A stretch of 11,124 nt of DNA, taken from contig JAPPNT010000028.1 of NCBI GenBank assembly GCA_028873745.1, positions 4,262 through 15,385 on the forward strand. Reading direction: 5' to 3'. A model generated the notes under the pieces. It saw nothing but the letters and a program-made list of their open reading frames with translations. It searched no databases and was not told where the DNA came from. The translations under genes and the position numbers were made by a program. The stretch's first letter is position 1. The number at the start of each line of letters is the position of its first letter. This document shows, piece after piece, positions 1 to 5,841 of the stretch. Origin of the DNA: Chloroflexota bacterium. Lineage in GTDB: Bacteria; Chloroflexota; Dehalococcoidia; Lucifugimonadales; UBA1127.

Positions 1-476
1 CAACGCCCGCCGACGTGGAGGCGCGCATCGAGGCGCTGAAGGCGCAGCTCGACGCGGAGCGCCGCCGGGCGGAGTCGCTGGAACGCGCCCACGCGCGGGC
101 GGAGGCCGGCGGCCTCGTCTCGGAGGCACGGGACGTCGATGGCGTCAGCGTCGTGTCGGCGCGGGTGACGGCGCCCACAGCGGATGTGCTGCGCGACATG
201 GCCGGCCACCTGCGCGACCGGATGGGCAGCGGGGTGGTGATGCTCGGGGCCGTTGCGAACGAGAAGCCCATGCTGGTGTCGATGGTGACGCCCGACCTGG
301 TGGAGCGCGGGCTCAACGCGGCCAGCATCGTCCGGGAGGCGGCGGCCGTCGTTGGCGGCGGGGGCGGCGGCAAGCCGGATATGGCACAGGCCGGGGGATC
401 GAAGCCGGAGAAGCTGGAGGAGGCCCTTGCCCTCGTGCCGTCGCTGGTTGGCAAGGCCGTGGGTCAGGGTGGATAA
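1..476 (+). CDS. alaS: Alanine--tRNA ligase, C-terminal part (5'-truncated)
   Basis: This is the C-terminal end of alanyl-tRNA synthetase, which charges tRNA-Ala in the cytoplasm. The reading frame is open from the left edge (first complete codon at base 3) and ends with TAA at 474-476, giving about 158 visible codons. The first part is a charged, probably coiled-coil helix. It is followed by the C-terminal DHHA1-type domain, with a segment on loss or retention of the product (VVMLGAVANEKPMLVSMVT) and then the glycine run and KPDMAQAGG motif that are typical of AlaRS C-termini. The catalytic and editing domains lie outside the window. The GTG at base 15 is an internal valine and not a start. 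It is the only gene in the window that ends in TAA. Identification is firm. Confidence 0.95.
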   Translation, partial: TPADVEARIEALKAQLDAERRRAESLERAHARAEAGGLVSEARDVDGVSVVSARVTAPTADVLRDMAGHLRDRMGSGVVMLGAVANEKPMLVSMVTPDLVERGLNAASIVREAAAVVGGGGGGKPDMAQAGGSKPEKLEEALALVPSLVGKAVGQGG

Positions 477-493
477 TTTGGCATGCGCATTCA

Positions 494-516
494 CGCGAGG
501 ACTTCGCGAGTCGTCG
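494..516 (+). other. Weak inverted repeat between alaS and the membrane-protein gene
   Basis: The 54-base gap after alaS contains CGAGGACT at 496-503 and AGTCGTCG at 509-516. They can pair over 8 bp with one mismatch around a 5-base loop. An alternative 5-bp stem is CGCGA/TCGCG at 494-508. No T-run follows. It could be a weak terminator or RNA structure ahead of the next gene, but in DNA this GC-rich it could be chance. No convincing promoter was seen in the gap. Confidence 0.2.
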
Positions 517-530
517 GGGGTTAGGCGATC

Positions 531-1175
531 ATGAGCGATTCGTTGGTAGCACTGGCAGTCTTTGAGGGGTTTTGGGGTCAGGTGTTTGAGTATTGGCCCT
601 TCTTCCTCACCGTTGGAGCCACCCTCGTTTTCGGCGGTATCTCCATTCTGATGGACCTGTGGTGGCGAAAGACCCTTCCGCCGCCGGAGGGCGCCTTGCC
701 GAGAGTCGAGATTCCTGTGGATCCGCGGGTGCCCTATCGCCGGTGGATCAGCCGCGGCCGGACGATGTTGCGATTCGGTCTGGGAATAGGCGTTTTCTTC
801 GCCTTCATCTATGCCTCCTTTGCCATCAACCCCCAGGGCATCAACGACCAGTTCGCCCTGCAACAGGAGCAGGACCCGGAACTGGTCAGGGGGGCGCTTG
901 TTGCCCTTGCCGCACTGATCTTTGGCTACCTTGCAACGGTATTCCTTCGCGATAAGCCGTGGGTCCAGACTTGGGCCCTTTTGCCTGTTCCCATTCTGGC
1001 AATGATCGGTCCGTGGGCGTTCACCGGCGACATTACCAAGCTGTATGCCAGTGCGGGCGTGGTGGGCACACCGGCGCTGTTTGCGGCTCTTGGCTGGGGC
1101 TACACGTACTACGGGCTGCAGGGGCTCCGCAACATCCAGCGGGCGCAGAGCGCCACTTCTGGCGCGAGCGGATAG
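531..1175 (+). CDS. Unrecognised membrane protein, about five TM helices
   Basis: A 214-residue protein that I cannot assign to a family. Hydrophobic segments near residues 22-41, 80-99, 119-139, 146-164 and 171-195 suggest five membrane helices. A proline-rich, basic soluble loop of about 35 residues lies between the first two (PPPEGALPRVEIPVDPR and a following arginine-rich stretch). A short polar loop with NPQGINDQF lies between helices 2 and 3. There is no signal peptide or catalytic motif. The start is ATG at 531, with only a weak G-rich ribosome site upstream. The stop, TAG, lies 5 bases before ruvX, so the two genes are probably cotranscribed and translationally coupled. Its position between alaS and ruvX suggests a conserved housekeeping context, but gives no function. 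Confidence 0.8.
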   Translation: MSDSLVALAVFEGFWGQVFEYWPFFLTVGATLVFGGISILMDLWWRKTLPPPEGALPRVEIPVDPRVPYRRWISRGRTMLRFGLGIGVFFAFIYASFAINPQGINDQFALQQEQDPELVRGALVALAALIFGYLATVFLRDKPWVQTWALLPVPILAMIGPWAFTGDITKLYASAGVVGTPALFAALGWGYTYYGLQGLRNIQRAQSATSGASG

Positions 1176-1180
1176 CTCCC

Positions 1181-1609
1181 GTGGCCCGCGTCCTGGGCCT
1201 GGACGTCGGGGACCGGCGCATCGGCGTTGCCCTCAGCGACCCCACCGGCATGCTAGCCACGCCGCTCGCCGCCATCGATCGCCGCGCCGCGCAGGGCGGC
1301 ATCGAGACGGTTGCGAGACTGGCACGGGAGAACGAGGCGGCTGCCATCGTCGTCGGCATGCCGGTGTCCCTCGACGGCTCCGTTGGCCCGCAGGCGCAGG
1401 CGGTGCAGTCCTTCATCGCCGCGCTGAACGACGTCTGCCCGCTGCCCGTGCACACCGTCAACGAGCAGTACACGTCGGCCGAGGCCGAGCGCCGGCTGCG
1501 TGACGTCGGCGTCGAGCCATCGCGGGAGCCGGGCCGCGTCGACGCCCTCGCCGCCGCCATCATCCTGCAGGAGTGGCTGGACGCCGCCCCGCGCGGAGGT
1601 TCGGCGTAG
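1181..1609 (+). CDS. ruvX: Putative pre-16S rRNA nuclease / RuvX (YqgF family)
   Basis: A 142-residue RNase H-fold protein of the RuvX/YqgF family, which acts in 5' maturation of 16S rRNA and is also described as a Holliday-junction resolvase homologue. Its length is normal for the family. The hallmarks are LGLDVGDRRIGVALSDP at 5-21 with catalytic D8, VVGMPVSLDGS at 57-67, a Glu-bearing strand VNEQYTSAEAE at 93-103 (E95), and VDALAAAIILQEWL at 120-133 (D121). The usual DER before the T-S/T is NEQ here, which is unusual, but the acidic triad D8, E95 and D121 is kept. I chose the GTG at 1181, 5 bases after the preceding stop, because it places the DVGDRR motif at the normal distance from the N-terminus. 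The longer upstream frame is only a shadow of the membrane gene. The TAG stop sits in a hairpin stem. Confidence 0.92.
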   Translation: MARVLGLDVGDRRIGVALSDPTGMLATPLAAIDRRAAQGGIETVARLARENEAAAIVVGMPVSLDGSVGPQAQAVQSFIAALNDVCPLPVHTVNEQYTSAEAERRLRDVGVEPSREPGRVDALAAAIILQEWLDAAPRGGSA

Positions 1610-1638
1610 ACCGGCGCTCCTTGAAGCGCAGCTACGCC
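1603..1638 (+). terminator. Hairpin enclosing the ruvX stop codon
   Basis: GGCGTAG at 1603-1609, which includes the ruvX TAG, pairs perfectly with CTACGCC at 1632-1638. Inside it, GCGCT at 1614-1618 pairs with AGCGC at 1625-1629 around a 6-base loop. A short TTTGCT follows rather than a real U-tract. It is at the right place to end the alaS-ruvX transcript, and overlaps the predicted gatC promoter. The structure is seen directly; the terminator role is inferred from its position and from similar structures at other gene ends in the window. Confidence 0.5.
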
Positions 1639-1649
1639 TTTGCTACACT
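1621..1649 (+). promoter_or_regulatory. Predicted extended -10 promoter for gatCA
   Basis: TTGAAG (1621-1626) and TACACT (1644-1649) are separated by 17 bases, and TG at 1641-1642 makes an extended -10 (TGcTACACT). Each hexamer matches four of six sigma-70 consensus bases. Transcription would begin near 1656, giving a leader of about 30 bases before gatC. The -35 box lies in the apical part of the hairpin at the end of ruvX. Three GCTAC copies (1631, 1642, 1651) surround the -10. Confidence 0.45.
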
Positions 1650-1685
1650 TGCTACGGTTTCCGTAACTACCACATGGGGGATTCC

Positions 1686-1976
1686 ATGGCCCTCTCACGC
1701 GAGGAAGTTCTCCACCTGGCAGACATCTACCATATCTACCTCTCCGACGACGAGGTGGAGCTCATGCGCGAGCAGCTCGGCAGCATCCTAGAGCAGTTCC
1801 AGGTCCTGAGCGAGCTCGAAACCGACGATGTGGCCCCGACCAGCCACTCCGTGCCGCTGACGACCGTCATGCGCGAGGACGAGCCGCGGCCCTCCTACAG
1901 CCGCGACCAGGTGCTCGCCAACGCACCCGACTCCTTCGGACAGTACTTCCAGGTCCGCACGGTGCTGGAGGACTAG
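1686..1976 (+). CDS. gatC: Asp-tRNA(Asn)/Glu-tRNA(Gln) amidotransferase subunit C
   Basis: GatC is the small subunit that stabilises GatA in the GatCAB amidotransferase. That complex converts mischarged Glu-tRNA(Gln) and/or Asp-tRNA(Asn) to the correct aminoacyl-tRNA. The 96-residue product has the family layout: N-terminal MALSREEVLHLADIYHIYLS, a helix with DDEVELMREQLGSILEQFQVL, and a C-terminal belt region with the conserved MREDEP motif (62-67) and a short end with FQVRTVLED. I chose ATG 1686 because GGGGG at 1676-1680 is well placed before it and the alignment then begins where GatC proteins usually do. ATG 1674 is in frame, but would add only MGDS. gatA starts at the base after the stop, so the pair should be coupled. 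No gatB follows. Confidence 0.93.
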   Translation: MALSREEVLHLADIYHIYLSDDEVELMREQLGSILEQFQVLSELETDDVAPTSHSVPLTTVMREDEPRPSYSRDQVLANAPDSFGQYFQVRTVLED

Positions 1977-3440
1977 GTGGAACCCTTCGACCTCACCATC
2001 CACGAGGCCCGCGCCCTGCTGGACACTCGCCAACTCTCGTCCGCCGAACTCACGGAGGCCGTGCTCAGGCGCATTGCCGCCGTCGAGCCGCAGGTAGGCG
2101 CCTTCGTCACCGTCACGGAGGACGTGGCGCGCGAGGCCGCCGCGACGGCGGACCGCAGCATCGCTGAGGGAACGGCCACGCCGCTCACCGGCATCCCCAT
2201 GCAGATCAAGGACGTGATGTCCACGCGGGGCATCCGCACGACGTGCTCGTCGCGCATCCTGGAGAACTTCGTGCCACTCTACAACGCAACGGTCGTCGAG
2301 CGTCTGTACGAGCGCGGCCCGGTGCTCATGGGCAAGGGCAACATGGACGAGTTCGCCATGGGTTCGTCGACGGAGAACTCCGCCTTTCACGTCACCCACA
2401 ACCCGTGGGGGCTCGACCGTGTGCCGGGCGGGTCCAGCGGCGGCAGCGCGGCGGCGGTCGCGGCGGGCGAGGCGTTCTTCTCGCTTGGCAGCGACACCGG
2501 CGGCAGCATCCGCCAGCCGGCGTCACTGTGCGGCATCACCGGCATCAAGCCGACCTACGGCCTCGTGAGCCGGTTCGGCCTCGTCGCCTTCGCCAGCTCC
2601 CTCGACCAGATCGGGCCGCTGACCCGCGACGTGGAGGACTGCGCGACGGTGCTCAACGCCATCGCCGGCCACGACCCGCGCGACTCGACGTCCATCCCGG
2701 GCGGCCGCCCCGACTACACTGCCGCCCTGACCGGCGACATCCGCGGCATGCGGCTCGGCATCCCACGTGAGTACTTCGGCGACGGCATCGACGCGCCGGT
2801 GGACGCGGCGGTGCAGCGGGCGATTGGCGTGCTGCGCGACGCCGGGGCGGAGGTGGAGGAGTGCTCGCTGCCGCTCACCTCGTATGCGCTGGCTGTCTAC
2901 TACATCATCGCGCCGTCGGAGTGCTCGACGAACCTCGCCCGTTACGACGGCGTCAAGTACGGCTACTCCGTCGACGACGCTTCCACGGCGTGGGAGACGC
3001 AAGAGCGGACGCGGTCGAGGGGCTTCGGCGCGGAGGTGAAGCGGCGCATCATGCTCGGCACGTACGCGCTGTCGGCGGGATACTATGACGCCTACTACCT
3101 GAAAGCGCTCAAGGTCCGTACGCTCATCCGCCGGGAGTTCGAGGAGGCGTTCCAGCGATTCGACGCGCTCATCACGCCCACGTCGCCGACGGTCGCCTTC
3201 CGCATCGGCGAGAAGACTGACGACCCGGTTGCCATGTACAAGAGCGACGTCCTGACGATCCCGGTGAACATCGCAGGCATCCCCTGCATCTCGGTGCCGT
3301 GCGGGTTCTCAGAGGGGATGCCGATCGGTATGCAGGTCATGGGCCCGGCTCTCGGCGAGGAAGCGGTGCTCCGCATCGCCCACGTCTACCAGCAGGCGAC
3401 GGACTGGCACCGCCAGCGGCCGGAGGGGCTGGGGGTCTAG
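1977..3440 (+). CDS. gatA: Asp-tRNA(Asn)/Glu-tRNA(Gln) amidotransferase subunit A
   Basis: GatA is the glutaminase subunit of GatCAB, an amidase-signature enzyme that supplies ammonia for tRNA-dependent amidation in the cytoplasm. The 487-residue length is normal. The Lys/cis-Ser/Ser triad is intact: K78 in QIKDV, S153 in GGSSGGS (151-157), and S177 in SDTGGSIRQ (172-180). GNMDEFAMGSS (121-131) and the ITGIKPTYGLVSRFGL stretch are typical of bacterial GatA and separate it from general amidases. The start is GTG 1977, which directly follows the gatC stop. GGAGG at 1967-1971, inside gatC and 5 bases upstream, serves as its ribosome site. The gene ends in TAG within CTAG at 3437-3440, which also encodes the stop of the convergent MFS gene. 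gatB must be elsewhere in the genome. Confidence 0.97.
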   Translation: MEPFDLTIHEARALLDTRQLSSAELTEAVLRRIAAVEPQVGAFVTVTEDVAREAAATADRSIAEGTATPLTGIPMQIKDVMSTRGIRTTCSSRILENFVPLYNATVVERLYERGPVLMGKGNMDEFAMGSSTENSAFHVTHNPWGLDRVPGGSSGGSAAAVAAGEAFFSLGSDTGGSIRQPASLCGITGIKPTYGLVSRFGLVAFASSLDQIGPLTRDVEDCATVLNAIAGHDPRDSTSIPGGRPDYTAALTGDIRGMRLGIPREYFGDGIDAPVDAAVQRAIGVLRDAGAEVEECSLPLTSYALAVYYIIAPSECSTNLARYDGVKYGYSVDDASTAWETQERTRSRGFGAEVKRRIMLGTYALSAGYYDAYYLKALKVRTLIRREFEEAFQRFDALITPTSPTVAFRIGEKTDDPVAMYKSDVLTIPVNIAGIPCISVPCGFSEGMPIGMQVMGPALGEEAVLRIAHVYQQATDWHRQRPEGLGV

Positions 3441-4678
3441 GGGCCTCTCGGTGCGCCGCGCCAGCGTGTCTCGGGGGCGAACAGCGCGATAAGCAGGGCG
3501 CTGACGGCCAGCCACACCGCGACGGCGATAAAGGTGTTGCTGAAGCTCCACCACTCGGCGAGGCCGCCCACCACCAGCGGCGAAACGAAGCCTCCCGCGG
3601 CCTGGAAGAGCGACCATACGCCGAGGAATGTCCCCCGCTGCTGCGCCGGGGAAATGTCCATCGCGTAGGTCTGCGCCGTTCCCTGGCTGATGCCCCACGC
3701 GACGCCGTATACGGACACCATGATGAGCAGCATCGTGTAGTTGTCGCCGTGGCTCAGCAGGTAGGCCGAGACCGCCAGCAGGGCGAGCCCCGGCACCAGT
3801 GCGAACTTTCGCCCGTACCCGTCGCTGACCATGCCGCTCGGGAAGGCCACCACCACGGAGATGAACCCGCCAATGCCGATGAGCGTCCCTATGCCAGCCT
3901 CGTCCAGGTTGGCGAGTTCCTGGGCATAGATCGGCAGCAGCCCGTTGAACACGCCCTGGCCCATCGTGCTGATGGCGAACGTCGCAAGGATGACGAGGAT
4001 GAAGGTCCTCGTCAGGAAGGGCCGGACGGCCGAGAGGGTGAGCCGCGGCCGTAGCCGGCTCGGCGCGCCCGCCGCCGGCTCTTCGCGGCTCTCCTTGATG
4101 AGGGAGTACGCGATGAGGAGCGTCAGGAACTTGGAAATGCCGTTCACGAGGAAGATGGTCCTGATGTCGAAGAACACCGCGATTAACGCCCCCAGCAGCG
4201 GCCCCGTAAACTGCCCTGCTCGCATCGACATGCCCCGCATGGCGACGACGCGCCCACGCACGCTCGGTTCGGTGACGTCAGCGATGAGGATGTTGGCGCT
4301 GGTGTTCCACATGGCGATTCCCATGCCGCCGATGAACTCCAGCACGAAAAACTCCATGTAGGTGTCGGCGAAGAAGGACAGAATGCCCGTGGCGCCTCGA
4401 ATACCCGCGCCCACGATGAGCAGCGGCCGACGGCCCCACCGGTCCGTCATGAAGCCGGTGATGGGTGCAGCCACCAGCCTCGCGACGGCGCTGAATGCCA
4501 GGAGGACGGTGACCAGGAATATGCTGCCCTCGAGCTCGAAGGCAAAGAGAGGTCGGGCGAGGTTCTGCGCTCCCGCGCCAGTGCCCCACACGAGGAAAGC
4601 CCCGTAGAGAGGAAGGGTGCGCGCGCTGAAGACGCCCGACGAGCGGGGCCGCGATGGGGGAGGATTTGCGTCAGTCAA
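3437..4678 (-). CDS. Major facilitator superfamily transporter
   Basis: A 413-residue MFS permease; the substrate cannot be told. The hydrophobic pattern fits twelve membrane helices in two six-helix halves, with a soluble loop near 195-220. MFS motif A is seen in the first half as GFMTDRWGRRP (75-85) and in the second half as GMVSDGYGRK (282-291). The C-terminus has PETRWR after the last helix. Related proteins are mostly annotated as drug or metabolite efflux. The start is TTG 4678: no ATG or GTG in frame precedes the first helix except a GTG within it. There is no Shine-Dalgarno sequence. A TATACT -10 only 10 bases upstream hints at a near-leaderless mRNA. The 3' end overlaps gatA tail to tail by 4 bases. 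Confidence 0.9.
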   Translation of the reverse strand: MTDANPPPSRPRSSGVFSARTLPLYGAFLVWGTGAGAQNLARPLFAFELEGSIFLVTVLLAFSAVARLVAAPITGFMTDRWGRRPLLIVGAGIRGATGILSFFADTYMEFFVLEFIGGMGIAMWNTSANILIADVTEPSVRGRVVAMRGMSMRAGQFTGPLLGALIAVFFDIRTIFLVNGISKFLTLLIAYSLIKESREEPAAGAPSRLRPRLTLSAVRPFLTRTFILVILATFAISTMGQGVFNGLLPIYAQELANLDEAGIGTLIGIGGFISVVVAFPSGMVSDGYGRKFALVPGLALLAVSAYLLSHGDNYTMLLIMVSVYGVAWGISQGTAQTYAMDISPAQQRGTFLGVWSLFQAAGGFVSPLVVGGLAEWWSFSNTFIAVAVWLAVSALLIALFAPETRWRGAPRGP

Positions 4679-4688
4679 AGTGCGAGTC

Positions 4689-4694
4689 AGTATA
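4689..4694 (-). promoter_or_regulatory. Predicted -10 element of the MFS gene
   Basis: TATACT on the minus strand, five of six bases of the consensus, ends 10 bases before the TTG start. Position +1 would be near 4681, leaving a leader of only about 3 bases. The -35 position (TTTCCC at 4712-4717, after 17 bases) is poor, and the hairpin at 4701-4714 partly covers it. Confidence 0.35.
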
Positions 4695-4700
4695 GCGCGG

Positions 4701-4737
4701 CCCGGACGACCGGGAAACGCGCAGGGCCGCGCCGGCC
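4701..4737 (-). terminator. Two small hairpins after the ArsC-like gene
   Basis: Read on the minus strand after the ArsC-like stop, GGCCG/CGGCC (4725-4737, 3-base loop) is followed by CCCGG/CCGGG (4701-4714, loop TCGT). Each is a perfect 5-bp stem. No U-tract follows; the MFS -10 element begins 7 bases later. They are plausible U-less terminators but weaker than the other hairpins in this window. Confidence 0.3.
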
Positions 4738-4755
4738 GGGAATGAGCGGGGCGGA

Positions 4756-5178
4756 CTAGCCTATCTCGGCCACCAGCGCCTTGATCCGCTCACCGATTTC
4801 GTCAAAGATCGCCCAAGCCGCGTTCGGGTGGTCGACCGGGTCCGGCAGGTCCCACACCGTCAGCTTGCCGGACTCGGCGAGGAAGGGCGGCACCTCCTCC
4901 GCAGGCAGGATGGCGACGATGCGGTCCGCCGCCGCGACGAGTTCCGGCGTGATCTGCGTCCGCTCCTTCTCCGAGATGTCGACGCCGCGCTCCAGCATGT
5001 ACGGCAGTGAGTGCTGAGAGTTGTCCTTCAGCTTGTTGGACGCCGGTTTGTTGCGGGCCATCGACTCGTCGACGCGCAGGCCGCTGCTGCAGACCTCGTG
5101 CTGCGAGAGTCGCTCGAAGTAGGCTTCGGCGACTTGGCTGCGGCCCACGTTGGCCTGGCAGACGAACATAACGAGCAT
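4756..5178 (-). CDS. Low-molecular-weight phosphatase / ArsC-like protein
   Basis: A 140-residue protein of the LMW protein-tyrosine-phosphatase superfamily, which also includes arsenate reductases. The phosphate-binding loop is CQANVGRS at 7-14 (Cx5RS, nucleophile C7, R13), right after the first beta strand (MLVMFV). An acidic DLPDP motif at 110-114 offers the general acid. The only other cysteine is C30. It therefore lacks the pair of resolving cysteines of thioredoxin-linked arsenate reductases, and a phosphatase or thiol-cofactor reductase is more likely. No other ars genes are nearby. I chose ATG 5178 over ATG 5217. GGAG lies 7 bases upstream of 5178, C7 is then at the normal place, and 5217 falls inside the predicted -10 box and has no ribosome site. 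Confidence 0.82.
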   Translation of the reverse strand: MLVMFVCQANVGRSQVAEAYFERLSQHEVCSSGLRVDESMARNKPASNKLKDNSQHSLPYMLERGVDISEKERTQITPELVAAADRIVAILPAEEVPPFLAESGKLTVWDLPDPVDHPNAAWAIFDEIGERIKALVAEIG

Positions 5179-5185
5179 GCTTTCA

Positions 5186-5189
5186 CTCC
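5186..5189 (-). promoter_or_regulatory. Ribosome binding site deciding the ArsC-like start
   Basis: GGAG on the minus strand, 7 bases before ATG 5178. The alternative upstream ATG at 5217 has no such site. Confidence 0.6.
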
Positions 5190-5215
5190 GGTCGTTGAGT
5201 TCCCTGGCCGGGGGC

Positions 5216-5221
5216 ATTGTA
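5216..5221 (-). promoter_or_regulatory. Predicted -10 element of the ArsC-like gene
   Basis: TACAAT on the minus strand, five of six bases of the consensus, with no TG extension and no clear -35. Transcription would start near 5209, giving a leader of about 30 bases to ATG 5178. The plus-strand 12-mer GGGGGCATTGTA (5210-5221) that contains it recurs exactly at 9328-9339 over the sucC -10. Confidence 0.4.
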
Positions 5222-5245
5222 CTCGCTTTGCTGAAGTATCGTGGC

Positions 5246-5773
5246 CTATTCCTCGCCGAAGACCGGCGAGAAGTAGACGGTGCCCCGCACGCCGTCCAGC
5301 GCGCCGGGCACGAGTTCGACGATCATGCGGGACTGCTCCAGCCGGCCCAGCGACATCTCGATGCCGAGGGGCCGACCTCGCTGGAAGCCGAAACGCGGGT
5401 AGTACGTCGAGTGGCCGATGACCACCGCGATGCGGTGTCCGAGCCGCCGGCATGCTTCGAGGCCTTCCGTGCCCAGCTGCGTCCCGACGCCCCGCCCCTG
5501 ACAGTCCGGGTGCACGGCCAGCGGGCCGAGCGATTTCGCGGGGACCACACCTGTGGCCGTCTCGATGCGCGCGTCAGTGAAGATGATGTGGCCCACGACG
5601 GCCCCGCCGAGCTCGGCTACCAGCGAAAGCTCGGGCTTGTAGTCCGGCTCCGCACGGAGGGCTTCAATGAGCGCGGCTATGTCCTCGTCGTCGTTGGGGA
5701 AAGCCGAGTTGACGACCTCGCGCACTGCGTCGTAGTCGGCGGGGGTCTCGGGGCGCACGATAACGCCTTCCAC
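5246..5773 (-). CDS. GNAT-family N-acetyltransferase, YhbS-like
   Basis: A 175-residue GCN5-related acetyltransferase that would transfer an acetyl group from acetyl-CoA to an unknown amine. Motif A is clear: LGPLAVHPDCQGRGVGTQL (82-100), with the QGRGVG pyrophosphate loop at 92-97. VIGHSTYYPRFGF (118-130) is the signature of the YhbS-like group (COG3153). The N-terminal IVRPETPADYDAVREVV is the usual first strand and helix. The start is GTG 5773. AAGGAGG (5778-5784) stands 4 bases upstream, slightly close; the overlapping ATG at 5775 is out of frame. The last codons form a hairpin just before the TAG. It appears to be a single-gene unit, so context gives no substrate. Confidence 0.9.
   Translation of the reverse strand: MEGVIVRPETPADYDAVREVVNSAFPNDDEDIAALIEALRAEPDYKPELSLVAELGGAVVGHIIFTDARIETATGVVPAKSLGPLAVHPDCQGRGVGTQLGTEGLEACRRLGHRIAVVIGHSTYYPRFGFQRGRPLGIEMSLGRLEQSRMIVELVPGALDGVRGTVYFSPVFGEE
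5252..5270 (-). terminator. Hairpin in the last codons of the GNAT gene
   Basis: CTCGCCG and CGGCGAG form a perfect 7-bp stem with a 5-base loop (GTCTT on the minus strand). The stem ends 3 bases before the TAG stop at 5246-5248, so it is entirely coding. No U-tract follows. The -10 of the ArsC-like gene lies about 30 bases farther on. Its position fits a unit-end terminator or an mRNA 3'-end structure. Confidence 0.4.
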
Positions 5774-5801
5774 ATGGCCTCCTTAGAGGGTTGATGCCTG
5801 C

Positions 5802-5810
5802 ACTGTATCA
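5802..5810 (-). promoter_or_regulatory. Predicted extended -10 promoter of the GNAT gene
   Basis: TGaTACAGT on the minus strand is an extended -10 element with four of six hexamer matches. No -35 match is found 17 bases upstream, where the loop of the DUF4349 end hairpin lies. Transcription would start near 5795, giving a leader of about 21 bases that includes AAGGAGG. Confidence 0.4.
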
Positions 5811-5813
5811 CAT

Positions 5814-5841
5814 GGGGTAGGCCGAGTAGCCCGCCTACCCC
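5814..5841 (-). terminator. Hairpin enclosing the DUF4349 stop codon
   Basis: On the minus strand GGGGTAGGC (5841-5833) pairs perfectly over 9 bp with GCCTACCCC (5822-5814) around a 10-base loop. The TAG in the first arm is the stop codon of the DUF4349 gene. No U-tract follows. The extended -10 of the GNAT gene begins 3 bases after the stem. The structure is certain; its terminator role is inferred. Confidence 0.55.

Noticed and set aside
959..1180. Upstream extension of the ruvX reading frame
   Set aside because: It lies inside the membrane-protein gene in another frame and adds Cys/His/Arg-rich sequence unlike any RuvX N-terminus; GTG 1181 fits the family.
1631..1655. Three GCTAC copies around the gatC -10 as an operator
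   Set aside because: The copies are only 5 bases long with uneven spacing (11 and 9), and one is part of the hairpin and another part of the -10. Chance is as likely.
3413..3432. CCAGC/GCTGG stem near the gatA end as a terminator
   Set aside because: It is a 5-bp stem with a 10-base loop inside coding sequence and no U-tract; too weak in DNA of this composition.
3299..4054. Plus-strand open frame of 251 codons across the gatA end and MFS gene
   Set aside because: It is the antisense shadow of the MFS gene: highly charged, with no motif, and its start lies inside gatA.
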